Notes under the pieces: model-generated
Seen by the model: the letters and a program-made list of their open reading frames with translations, nothing else
Told to the model about the DNA's origin: nothing
The model's database searches: none
Position numbers and translations under genes: made by a program
From: Methanosarcina horonobensis HB-1 = JCM 15518
Lineage (GTDB): Archaea > Halobacteriota > Methanosarcinia > Methanosarcinales > Methanosarcinaceae
Reading direction: 5' to 3'
NCBI RefSeq assembly: GCF_000970285.1
Contig: NZ_CP009516.1
Location: forward strand, 682,001-746,000
Length of the DNA stretch: 64,000 nt
Shown: positions 56,632 to 64,000 of the stretch, piece by piece
Numbering within the stretch: the first letter of the stretch is position 1
Layout of the letters: every line of letters starts with the position of its first letter

Positions 56632-56871
56632 TGTAAACTTAATTGCTTTCTGTTAGAAGAAGGAAAAGATATCTTTATGGCTCTCTGGCTCTATGACAAG
56701 AACGGGAGATTTGACAGGACCACGCTTATAAGTTACGAGGAGAGCGCGCTGAAATGGGGAAGGGAACTTTTCACCTATTATTCCAGCATTTCAAATATGG
56801 TTTATAGTGACCCTGATTCCGGAAAGATGGAGTTCACGGGATATAATATCACAAAAGCCAGTAAATTTTGA
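56629..56871 (+). pseudogene. C-terminal fragment of a FilR1/DUF1724-type regulator
   Basis: A frame open from 56629 to TGA 56871, with ATG 56677, encodes a 64-residue piece (MALWLYDKNGRFDRTTLIS, then ALKWGRELFTYYSS). The pattern (glycine/tyrosine-rich strand, YDKNGRFD, then WG-x-ELF-x-YY) matches the C-terminal end of the FilR1/DUF1724 domain found in Methanosarcina winged-helix regulators. The frame upstream of ATG still looks like the family (FLLEEGKDIF). No winged-helix or N-terminal part is present, so it is likely a decayed remnant; a short expressed fragment cannot be excluded. Confidence 0.6.
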
Positions 56872-57105
56872 GTCATAAATGATAGTAGCAAATTCCGAAG
56901 TCTTAAATCTGGCAAATTCCTACTGAAATCAGTAAATTTCAGACCAATGAGCCAGTGGATTCTGAACTCTTTCAGAATTTATCTTTTATATCTTTGTATT
57001 TTTTCCGTATATTCGCCTTTATCTGCTATTTTATCCTTATTATCTTTCTTAAATCCCGTACTGTCTTAGCAATTCTCCTGACAGTTATTCTTATATACGT
57101 TTTTG

Positions 57106-57188
57106 CTTCTTCGACATAATCGAAGCTGTTATATAGTTGCTTCACACAGAATAACTAATCTAGCTACATCCATCTATACAGGATTTTT
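57106..57188 (+). promoter_or_regulatory. Near copy of the ATP synthase promoter and leader element
   Basis: CTTCG-ACATAAT-CGAAG (57109-57125) is followed by CTGTTATATAGTT. The 30-base core matches the aha promoter core (42681-42710) at 28 positions; both differences fall in the loop. Further downstream, CTAC-TCCAT and GGATTTTT are shared at similar spacing. It would drive transcription rightward, toward the tiny membrane proteins at 57606-57990. Confidence 0.55.
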
Positions 57189-57605
57189 TTGTTCAACAAT
57201 TTATAATAATAAATCCTTCGTGGATAACAGAGCTGGATAAATTTGTGCTTCGGATATTCATAACATAGGACTGGAAACGTAATAACTAAGTTAATATAAT
57301 GATGCTTCATAGATGATACCTGCTAAATTAAATAATGCTAACTTAATATAATTGCCTGAGTTTAAAACTGAATAAAAATCTCAGCTTTAATCAGGTATTA
57401 GGGGAGATTATTTTAATTTATTAATACAAACGCTTATTTACCTGAATGTAATTTCACTCAAGTCATGCTTTGACAGCCTTTTGCTGCCTCTGTGCTATTG
57501 ATAGTGTCGCCGAGTGGCTGAAATACCTTTAATTCACTCAGCCTTTGCTTGCGAGAGGAAGTTCTTAGACGCTTACAGGATAATTCAATCGGAGGGAAGA
57601 CAAAT
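57189..57605. other. Leader/intergenic region before the tiny membrane proteins
   Basis: About 420 AT-rich bases. Imperfect direct repeats (CTAAGTTAATATAAT near 57291 and CTAACTTAATATAAT near 57338) are visible. The first T-run after the promoter copy, GGATTTTTTTG at 57181-57190, might end a very short RNA. I see no protein gene. Confidence 0.35.
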
Positions 57606-57722
57606 TTGGTTAATATCAGAGTAAAAACTTGGATGATAGACCTGGTTTTTATGCATATTTTGTTTATTGCAATCCTGTATATAGTCTATGTTTTTATCGT
57701 GCCAGTAATAGTTCCCGGTTAA
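57606..57722 (+). CDS. Tiny membrane protein, 38 residues
   Basis: TTG 57606, with GGAGGG about 9 bases upstream, opens a 38-codon frame: MVNIRVKTWMIDLVF, then MHILFIAILYIVYVFIVPVIV. It has a basic head, one transmembrane helix and a short Pro-ending tail. The helix region resembles that of the next gene at several positions, including D-(hydrophobic)-(hydrophobic)-F and F-(I/V)-V-P. No family is recognised. Confidence 0.5.
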   Translation: MVNIRVKTWMIDLVFMHILFIAILYIVYVFIVPVIVPG

Positions 57723-57798
57723 TTACAGAGGAAATTTGACCTTAAAGGGTATATCTTATTCAAAAAATGATTGTAAATATGATTAAAGGTGGTCTCAA

Positions 57799-57990
57799 GT
57801 GACGGAAGGAATGAAATCTCAGATAGGCGACAATAACGCGAAAAAAAGAAAACAAGATCCGGATAATGGGGACAATAAATCAAAAGGACTGAAGTCCAAA
57901 AGTTATTATCTTGACGTGATCTTTATTCAGCTTTTGCTTCTGTTACTTCTGTATGGAGTCGCAAAGTTTGTTGTGCCCATGCTGTCTTGA
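57799..57990 (+). CDS. Tiny membrane protein, 63 residues
   Basis: GTG 57799, with AGGTGG 5 bases upstream, encodes a polar Lys/Asp/Asn-rich N-terminus (GDNNAKKRKQDPDNGDNKSKG) and one transmembrane helix with a Pro-ending tail (DVIFIQLLLLLLLYGVAKF, then VVPMLS). The helix aligns with that of the preceding 38-residue protein. No family is recognised. The 76-base gap and same strand suggest one transcript. A perfect 18-bp tandem repeat follows. Confidence 0.5.
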   Translation: MTEGMKSQIGDNNAKKRKQDPDNGDNKSKGLKSKSYYLDVIFIQLLLLLLLYGVAKFVVPMLS

Positions 57991-58003
57991 AGTTTTTAAA
58001 TTT

Positions 58004-58039
58004 GACTGAAAAACTTTCTGGGACTGAAAAACTTTCTGG
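58004..58039. repeat. Perfect 18-bp tandem duplication
   Basis: GACTGAAAAACTTTCTGG occurs twice in direct succession (58004-58021 and 58022-58039), just after the 63-residue membrane protein gene. It reads as a recent slippage duplication. Confidence 0.8.
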
Positions 58040-58988
58040 TTTTCTTCGGTAAGGCGTTTTAAGCTTTTCCGAAGCAGTACCATATTATTTTAAATTGATT
58101 TTTTTACATTCAAGTCGTTTATTGATTGTCTTGAGTTCTGGCTCCGGTTTTATTGCCTTTTTCTCATCTGTTCCCTGTTTGTGTCTCTTTTCCATGCAGC
58201 TTTGTTATTTGATAACTTTTCCCTACTCTACATGCTCCGCATCTCTTCCTGATTGTAGATCCTCTGACTGTCGTACAAAATGGATACCTTTATTAAAGAT
58301 CATTTTGTTAATAACAGGTCAATTATTTTCCAACAAGTTCAGTGTCTATTCAGACTTTTTAGTTTTCCCCAGATACCTTCCTTTTCGGTTGCAAAAAAGA
58401 AGTTCCAGTTAAATACAGAAATATGGTTTTGCAAACATGTTCAAAAGCCATGGAAATCGTTGAAGTTTTAACTGGGAATTGAGTCTTAGCTGGAAATTAA
58501 CGTACTTAGAGCTGAATCCGGATAATAGGAGGAATATTTGATTATGCTAATCCAGGTAAACATTAAAATTTAAAAAGATAACTGAATTTGGAGAATCAAA
58601 TCCATATAAGAACTTTAGCAAAACATAGATCAAAGAGAGCTTTTATAATATCCAATAGTTCATGTGACCTTCACAGAGATACATAACAAAATATTAACTA
58701 TGCCCTGACCTGCGACAAAACAAATATTATTCCAACAATATTCTGATTTTTTGTCGATTCTATTGCATATTCTTTTTAGAATGTAATGGTATTAATTTAT
58801 TTAATGTGTATGAGAAAGTGTGTCACTAGATAGTGATTGTTTTGTTATGTATGTAAAATATTCTAAAGTAAAAGAAAGAATGTAAATACTAGTTCTCTAT
58901 AAATAAATCATGTAATTATAGAAAAATATTTAATGAAGAATTTTTTACTATCAAATGAAAAAAAATCAATAGATCGGGAGGACAAACT
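58040..58988. other. Long AT-rich intergenic region before the second DUF1699 gene
   Basis: About 950 bases without a credible gene. Small frames are Ser/Phe/Leu-rich in T-rich DNA and lack ribosome sites. GGAGGA at 58531 precedes only an 8-12-codon frame. The last 150 bases hold AT-rich promoter-like sequence for the DUF1699 gene. Confidence 0.4.
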
Positions 58989-59396
58989 TTGAAAATAAGG
59001 GTTGTGAGTTCTAGAGAAGAAATCTTTACATTAAATCCAAACGAAAGAATAGTTCACCTGGCTTTCAGGCCTTCAAACAAGGATATTTTCTCTTTGGTCG
59101 AGAACTGCCCGAAGATTGAGGTAATACAGCTTCCTAAATCATACAGGCGCACGGTCTCAAAGTCCATAGAGATGTTCCTTGAAATGCAGCGGATCCAGCT
59201 CATAGAAGGAGATGTCTGGGGCCACAGAAAGGACATAAACGAATACTACCGCATTCCTTCCTCTATAATTGAGGAGATAAAGGAGCTGAAGATCGAAGGC
59301 AAATCCACTGAGGCTATTGAAGAAAAAGTCTCAAGGGAGAGTAAACTGAACCCTGAAATGGTCGCGTACATCCTCAGAAAGGATGTTATTGCTTGA
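58989..59396 (+). CDS. DUF1699 protein, copy 2
   Basis: A 135-residue DUF1699 protein: KIRVVSSREEIFTLN, RIVHLAFRPSNKDIFSLV, KIEVIQLPKSYRR, IEGDVWGHRKDINEYYRIPS, and a helical C-terminus VSRESKLNPEMVAYIL. It is clearly paralogous to the gene at 54053, sharing the HLAFRPS-x-(R/K)-D-(L/I)-FSLV block, and lacks the extra C-terminal tail of that copy. TTG 58989 follows GGGAGG by about 7 bases. It stands alone. Confidence 0.85.
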   Translation: MKIRVVSSREEIFTLNPNERIVHLAFRPSNKDIFSLVENCPKIEVIQLPKSYRRTVSKSIEMFLEMQRIQLIEGDVWGHRKDINEYYRIPSSIIEEIKELKIEGKSTEAIEEKVSRESKLNPEMVAYILRKDVIA

Positions 59397-59990
59397 GCCT
59401 CTTAAATGCTTTTTCAGGCTCCCATTTTATTTTTTTCTTTTAATTTTTATTGCTTTGTAATTTTTATTTTTTTTCTATTCGTGTTACCTTTTAACCTTAC
59501 CATCGTTAATTTTTATTACTTTTAAAGTTTTGTTACTTTTTTATTTTTATCACTTTTTATTTTTAATTACTTTTTTATTTTTATTGTTTTGTGATTTTAT
59601 AATATCACACTTTTTTCAACTCTTTTTCTCACTAAAGCTATTTCTAAAACGCCATCGGAATCGCACTTTTATCTTAAAATTTCCTTCCTATTCGAGTGTA
59701 GAAATTTTTCGGAGCTGATACTGTAAATTTCATTGAACTAATACACTGAGATATTCTCTAAATCCTGTAAATTCTTTTAAAAACATATTTGAGTATTTAG
59801 AGCACTAGTCTGTTATGTTCTAAACATGTATTTTCCTGGTTTCCTGGTTCTACTTGAGCGAAATTATTCTCCAGGCATTTTTTGTCTTAAACTCATACAG
59901 TGCTCTCGCTGGTTTTAGTGATGCCTGTAGAAAAGATCTAAAGGCTTTTTTCTGTCCAGCTTTACCTTTTCCCGTTTTTCAGTTAGGTGT
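59397..59990. repeat. T-rich low-complexity region with degenerate TTTTATTTTT units
   Basis: Between about 59415 and 59640, degenerate copies of TTTTTATTTTTAtca-like words repeat many times, giving extreme T bias on the plus strand. It follows the DUF1699 stop and may act as a multi-site terminator for it. The remainder to 59990 is ordinary spacer. Frames in it are artefacts of the base bias. Confidence 0.5.
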
Positions 59991-62000
59991 TCACCCTCCT
60001 GAGTTCCCGAACAGGATTGTGAACTCCGTCCCTTTATCTCTTTTGAGCTTTATACACCCGTCAATCTGATCAACAAGAATATTTACCAGCTGGAGCCCCA
60101 GAGACTTTGTGTTTTTAATGTCTACTCCCTCAGGAATTCCTTTTCCGTTATCCTCCACAGTCAGTCTAAACGGCAGGTCTCCTGCATTTGTGCATTCTTT
60201 TCCTATTCCGGAATTTTCGGCATTTAAAGTAAAACCATCTGTTTTGCAAAGGCTTATGAGGATCTTACCTTCAGTTCCTTTGGGAAAAGCGTGTTTTAGG
60301 GAATTGGACACCAGTTCATTAACAATAATGCCCAGGGGTACTGCAGTGTCCATATCAAGATAAACCCTTTCAAGATCCAGCTTTAGCTCAATATTCTCCT
60401 TTTGTACGGCATATGAACTGAGCAGGTCAGCAGTCAGTTTTCTGAGATAAGCTGCAAAATCAAGGGTATCAATTTGATTTCCTTTATACAATTCTTCATG
60501 GATAATAGCCATGGAGGTAACCCGGTTCTGGCTCTCTCTGAAGGCTTCAAGCATTTTTTTGTCGCTGAATTTTTCGGCTTCAAGGCTGAGCAGAGACGAT
60601 ATTACTTGCAGGTTATTTTTAATTCTATGATGGATTTCTTTTATACGCGCTTCATCGATTTTCTTCAGTGTATCTTCAGCTGCTCTACGTTCGGTAATAT
60701 CGCGGATCAGACTCTGTATATCTCCGTGCACTCCCGAACCTGCCGGAAGTTTTTGCAGTACTTCCATCACCCATTTGACTTCCCCATCTTTTCTGCGTAT
60801 TCTGTACTCAGTTTCAGTAGAACGGTCAGGGTTAGAGGTTAACTTTTGTATGTTTTCGAGAACATAGGGCAAATCTTCAGGCACAACTATTTCTGTCCAT
60901 TTAACCGTGCCGAAAAGGAAATCTTCTTTACTGTAACCTGTAATTTCTTCAACCTCTCCGCCAATGAATAAGGGCGCTAGATTCCTGTCAAGCCTGAACT
61001 CTATAAGCCCTTTTATATTATTCACGAGTGAATAGTGGTTCTTCTGTTTTATCTGCCCCCTTTTCGGCTCCGTTATACTTTCGGAGCCCGCTATCCTTAG
61101 ACCAAGCAATCTATATATTCGGCCCTGATCATCCTCGAGGAAAACGGTTTTTTGCTTGAATGCCTCCTCGCTCTTTTTAAGCTCCCTAAAAAGGAGGCTG
61201 TAAGGAGCTTCAAACCCTGTCTCAATTATCGCAGTATAAATCAGATAAAATGAAAGAATTTTAAAATAATGACCCAGAAAATTGAAAAACCCATATACAT
61301 CCACGTAAAGAGTAAAGGCAAGTTCTCCGAGGATTGTAACTACTATTGACGCCTCTACAAGCCTGAAAACACGTACGTCGAACTTATCTCGTTTTGTGTA
61401 TAAAAAAATAAGCGAACATAGAAGAATTAATGATATGATATATTCGCTTATAATCTTAAAAGGAGTAAGCCCTGAACCTTCTATGTAAGAATCTGGAAAG
61501 TTTCTAATAGTAAAGATTGAGAGAATACAGCCAGTTGTGATAACTGCGTATATGAAAAAAATTTTCCAGAAGAACTTGTTTTTTTCTCTGGCTCCAGTAT
61601 CTCCGTTTTCATTTCCTGCACTATACTCTTTTAACAGCAGTGGAGCTATAAACAGGGACATACTTTCCATATACCTGGCTGCAATCCAGAGCTGAGTAGG
61701 AAGGTTTGCATCAAATTGAGGAAAAATCCCCATTCCTTTGTATGCAAACGTATGGAGAAGGTCCAGGCTCGCAACAAAAAAATATGCAATTCCTATAAGT
61801 ATAAGATATCTGTTCTCCAGCCGGTCTTTTGATTTTGATACTATGAGAAAAACGACATATGCTACATATATGCTGAATAACTCTGCCAGAGTATGGAAGA
61901 GGAGGTAGTTACTCCGGCTGGTTATGTAGAGCAGACAGGCTAACGCTACCCAGAGTATTACTTCATAGGACTTTACTCTCGTTTTTCCCCTTAACACCAT
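59991..62000 (-). CDS. MASE3-PAS sensor histidine kinase (HisKA_2 type)
   Basis: A 669-residue membrane kinase. An N-terminal MASE3 sensor of about seven helices (residues about 10-240) contains FVASLDLLHTFAYKGM and PTQLWIAARYMES. A PAS/PAC region follows (about 320-440, EITGYSKEDFLFGTVKW; EYRIRRKDGEVKWVME), then a HisKA_2 phospho-acceptor region with EIHHRIKNNLQVISSLL, and a C-terminal ATPase domain (NELVSNSLKHAF; VEDNGKGIPEG; LGLQLVNILVDQIDG). MASE3 is common in Methanosarcina kinases; its stimulus is unknown. No response regulator is adjacent. AGGT lies about 9 bases before ATG 62000. Confidence 0.95.
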   Translation of the reverse strand: MVLRGKTRVKSYEVILWVALACLLYITSRSNYLLFHTLAELFSIYVAYVVFLIVSKSKDRLENRYLILIGIAYFFVASLDLLHTFAYKGMGIFPQFDANLPTQLWIAARYMESMSLFIAPLLLKEYSAGNENGDTGAREKNKFFWKIFFIYAVITTGCILSIFTIRNFPDSYIEGSGLTPFKIISEYIISLILLCSLIFLYTKRDKFDVRVFRLVEASIVVTILGELAFTLYVDVYGFFNFLGHYFKILSFYLIYTAIIETGFEAPYSLLFRELKKSEEAFKQKTVFLEDDQGRIYRLLGLRIAGSESITEPKRGQIKQKNHYSLVNNIKGLIEFRLDRNLAPLFIGGEVEEITGYSKEDFLFGTVKWTEIVVPEDLPYVLENIQKLTSNPDRSTETEYRIRRKDGEVKWVMEVLQKLPAGSGVHGDIQSLIRDITERRAAEDTLKKIDEARIKEIHHRIKNNLQVISSLLSLEAEKFSDKKMLEAFRESQNRVTSMAIIHEELYKGNQIDTLDFAAYLRKLTADLLSSYAVQKENIELKLDLERVYLDMDTAVPLGIIVNELVSNSLKHAFPKGTEGKILISLCKTDGFTLNAENSGIGKECTNAGDLPFRLTVEDNGKGIPEGVDIKNTKSLGLQLVNILVDQIDGCIKLKRDKGTEFTILFGNSGG

Positions 62001-62340
62001 CTGGTATGAACCTACCTTTTTTGAATTCCTGTTCTTTCCAAAGCTTACTTCTTTCTGTTTCTAAATAAATATCTTGCTTAATATAAAGCTGCGTCAGATT
62101 ATTTTGAAGATATCCATTTTTTATAGAGTATATATTTGTTTGAACGATATTGTCTTTTTTTTCGAAAATATGTCTGTATTTTAAATGCAAAACAAGAATC
62201 CCGTAACCTTCATCTCTTCATCCATGCCCTTATAATTAAACCTGATTTTTTACTTACAGGCGGATCACAATCTTTACAGCAGGATTACGGGATAGCCAGA
62301 TATTTATGGGAAAGCGATTAAGATGAATACGGGGGATAGA
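62001..62340. other. Divergent spacer between kinase and I9-like gene
   Basis: 340 bases. Contains TATA-like runs (for example TTTTTTATAGAGTATATATTTG at about 62118-62139) that could serve either direction. The frame entering from the kinase side is a shadow. No gene is called. Confidence 0.4.
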
Positions 62341-62613
62341 ATGACATCATCGAAACTTTCTGCTGAACTGACATCAATGGTCAAAGACAAACTTGAAATG
62401 GGATCTGAAGAGTCTATCGACATTAAAGTTATTCTGGAAAAAGATGCCGTTCTTGAAAAAGTAATACTTGAACTGGAAGGAAAAGGGCTTAAGATTAGAG
62501 ATATCCAGGAAGGTCCAGATGTGGTAATTACTGGCACACTTGCGGTACAAAACATTCCTGCAATTAACAGTGTTTCCGAGGTAGATAAAGTCGAGTACGA
62601 CCGCAGCTCTTAA
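62341..62613 (+). CDS. Small protein resembling a subtilase propeptide/I9 inhibitor fold
   Basis: A 90-residue soluble protein. The core IDIKVILEKDAVLEKVILE, then KGLKIRDIQEGPDVVITGTL, then VQNIPAINSVSEVDKVEYD follows the beta-alpha-beta-beta-alpha-beta order of the peptidase S8 propeptide/inhibitor I9 fold, including the ending in which the last strand follows a VxxVEYV-like motif. No subtilase gene is adjacent, so it may be a stand-alone inhibitor, or the resemblance may be fold-level only. GGGGGAT lies 5 bases before ATG 62341; ATG 62323 is an in-frame alternative. Confidence 0.6.
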   Translation: MTSSKLSAELTSMVKDKLEMGSEESIDIKVILEKDAVLEKVILELEGKGLKIRDIQEGPDVVITGTLAVQNIPAINSVSEVDKVEYDRSS

Positions 62614-62826
62614 TCCTGAAATACCGTACATGCAGACGAATGAAATTGTACGATAAGAGCTCCTTTTTTTAATTTTTTCGTTTTAAAAGGAAACTAGTAT
62701 TATAAATGAAACTAATTTTAAAGGAATTGATCTAAAAGGAACAAATCTAAAAAAGAGTTAACCTGAAAGGGAATTAACATAAAGAAAGTTCCAAAAAATA
62801 ATCAGCAGGTTCTGAAGAGTAAAATT

Positions 62827-63057
62827 TCAGTCCTTTTCCACCCAATTCCCTTTAGAATCCTTCTCGTACTTCTTTTTGACTGCGCTCCAGGCAACTTTGT
62901 GGGCAGTTTCTTCCCTTGAAGCGTCTCCTTTTCTCTCTGAAGGATCCTTATATTCTTCCCAGGCGTTGTTGAAGGCCTCTCTGTAGATATCTTGGCCGTG
63001 CTCAGGCAGGTTCTCCTTAACTGTATCCGGCAGTTCAGAATTACTTTTATATGGCAT
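62827..63057 (-). CDS. ChaB-family protein
   Basis: A 76-residue protein of the ChaB family: MPYKSNSELPDTVKENLPEHGQD is the usual start (its Leu-Pro-x-x-Val and Leu-Pro-x-x-Ala/Gly motifs are present), followed by IYREAFNNAWEEY and AHKVAWSAVKKKYEKD. ChaB was named for a cation transport regulator, but the function of these small proteins is unclear. AGGGGGAAATAA precedes ATG 63057, a good ribosome site. Monocistronic. Confidence 0.93.
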   Translation of the reverse strand: MPYKSNSELPDTVKENLPEHGQDIYREAFNNAWEEYKDPSERKGDASREETAHKVAWSAVKKKYEKDSKGNWVEKD

Positions 63058-63643
63058 TTATTTCCCCCTTTTAAGTATAGGGGATTATTTTTTAAAAACA
63101 TTCTGTGTAACCATTCTTAATAACTACAGGTTCATTTAAAAACCCATCGAAGTGTGGATAGTATGTCTGGAATAGTAGAAAAGATTTTTTGGATAAAATC
63201 TTGAAGAAATCGGATTTACGAAAAAGTTGAAAAGATTAATGTAAGAATAATAAGAAGAAACCCAGAGACGCTGTTCTACTGCATCCCCCAATACAGCCTC
63301 TTTGAATATTATCAATCATGCTCCCCCAAGCATGTTGATCCGAAGAAAAGAATAGCGACCCCCGGGTGATTTTTTATGTGATAGATTTTCCCCAACTCTC
63401 TATCCCATCTTACTTTCCAACTCCAGCATATAATAATGAGATAAATTATTTTAAATTAATTATGCCAAAAATCGTTCCGTAAAAAAATATATCATTATAT
63501 TAAAGATTTCAAAGCAAAGATAAATCCTCTATTTATTGCCTTCAATGAGATCGATATCTTTCACTCAGATAGCCTGTATCTTTACAGTCATTATGTTCTA
63601 GTCTTGCTCGTCATAAATAATATCATTGAAGACAGATATTCTG
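63058..63643. other. Intergenic region between ChaB and the cut kinase gene
   Basis: About 590 AT-rich bases. I see no coding frame, tRNA or long repeat. Confidence 0.4.
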
Positions 63644-64000
63644 TCAATTCTTTGTTCGGGATTGTTCATGGTCTTTCGAATCAAATGGGATTACGAATGT
63701 AAAGATACTGCCTTCCCCAATTTTACTTTCAACTCGAATTCTGCCTTTGTGCATCTCAATAAATTTCTTAACAAGGGCAAGTCCCAGTCCTGTTCCTTCA
63801 TGCTCGCGAGTGAGGTAAGGGTTCAATTGTTTAAACGGTTGGAAGAGTTTGTCCATATCACTCTTTGATATGCCTATACCTGTATCTTTTACACTGATCT
63901 GAACTAATTTGCCAAAACGCCGTGCTTCTATTGTCACTTCACCCTTTTCTCGGGTAAACTTTATAGCATTACTTGTAAGGTTGTATAGGATTTGTTTGAA
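63644..64000 (-). CDS. Sensor histidine kinase, C-terminal part (cut by window end)
   Basis: The ATPase domain of a histidine kinase reads leftward out of the window edge: ILYNLTSNAIKFTREKGEV (N box) up to 64000, then VKDTGIGISKSDMDKLF (G1/F box) and HEGTGLGLALVKKFIEMH (G2 box). The stop is near 63644, and the frame is open to the right edge, so the phospho-acceptor and sensor parts lie beyond. It belongs to the standard HATPase_c/HisKA type rather than the HisKA_2 type of the kinase at 60-62 kb. Confidence 0.93.
   Translation of the reverse strand, partial: FKQILYNLTSNAIKFTREKGEVTIEARRFGKLVQISVKDTGIGISKSDMDKLFQPFKQLNPYLTREHEGTGLGLALVKKFIEMHKGRIRVESKIGEGSIFTFVIPFDSKDHEQSRTKN

Noticed and set aside
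58095-58471. Two overlapping frames after the tiny membrane proteins
   Set aside because: Serine/phenylalanine-rich, no ribosome site, no homology recognised; treated as spacer.
59530-59718. 62-codon Phe/Leu-rich frame
   Set aside because: Arises from the TTTTATTTTT repeats; not a credible membrane protein.
61963-62190. 75-codon minus-strand frame at the kinase start
   Set aside because: Overlaps the start of the histidine kinase in another frame and has no ribosome site.

Overview
The window looks like a stretch of chromosome from a Methanosarcina species or close relative. This is inferred from the complete ten-gene A1AO ATP synthase operon (ahaHIKECFABDG), the PAN proteasome ATPase, the archaeal gene run S19e-PDCD5-PP loop-L39e-L31e-aIF6-L18a/LX-prefoldin alpha-FtsY, two DUF1699 proteins, an archaeal-type CcmE with CXXXY, tRNAs without encoded CCA, AT-rich spacers with archaeal TATA boxes, and many GTG/TTG starts after GGTG/GGAG ribosome sites. 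I see no insertion sequence, prophage or CRISPR array. Species cannot be fixed from the sequence alone.

Layout. 0-6.4 kb: CPA2 (Kef-like) antiporter with no canonical start, CBS protein, Agl23-like membrane protein, MoaD/SAMP-like modifier plus MoeA, and a two-gene fluoride channel. 6.5-14.2 kb: small metabolic and unknown genes (DUF5350, YkgJ cysteine cluster, ATC-hydrolase-like, ArfC, four-CBS protein, UspA, amidohydrolase), a structured RNA at 12.3-12.46 kb that looks like a double-hairpin H/ACA guide, then DUF167, Toprim and DUF356-like genes. 15-18.8 kb: proline genes proA, proB, proC. 19.4-22.9 kb: peroxiredoxin, DUF523-DUF1722, secreted transglutaminase-like protein, PspC. 23.1-28.3 kb: the leftward translation/secretion cluster. 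28.4-38.4 kb: purA, two DUF131 membrane proteins, pan, tRNA-Glu, ADP-ribosylglycohydrolase, DUF123, a double-ACT/metallo-beta-lactamase fusion, PAP2, DUF2795, tRNA-Leu and tRNA-Gly.

39.1-41.8 kb: a cytochrome c maturation and isoprenoid group (34-residue CcmD-like gene, ccmE, polyprenyl synthase, radical SAM). 42.7-51.4 kb: the ATP synthase operon, with an unusual array of alternative hairpins between ahaK and ahaE. hypF follows. 54-64 kb is accessory: two DUF1699 paralogues, a coiled-coil protein, a decayed FilR1-type regulator fragment, two tiny related membrane proteins, a MASE3 histidine kinase, a propeptide-I9-like small protein, ChaB, and a histidine kinase cut by the window end.

The signals most worth a second look are a near copy of the aha promoter and leader at 57.1 kb, upstream of the tiny membrane proteins; the ahaK-ahaE hairpin array; the H/ACA-like RNA; and the ccmD-like/ccmE/prenyl synthase/radical SAM group.
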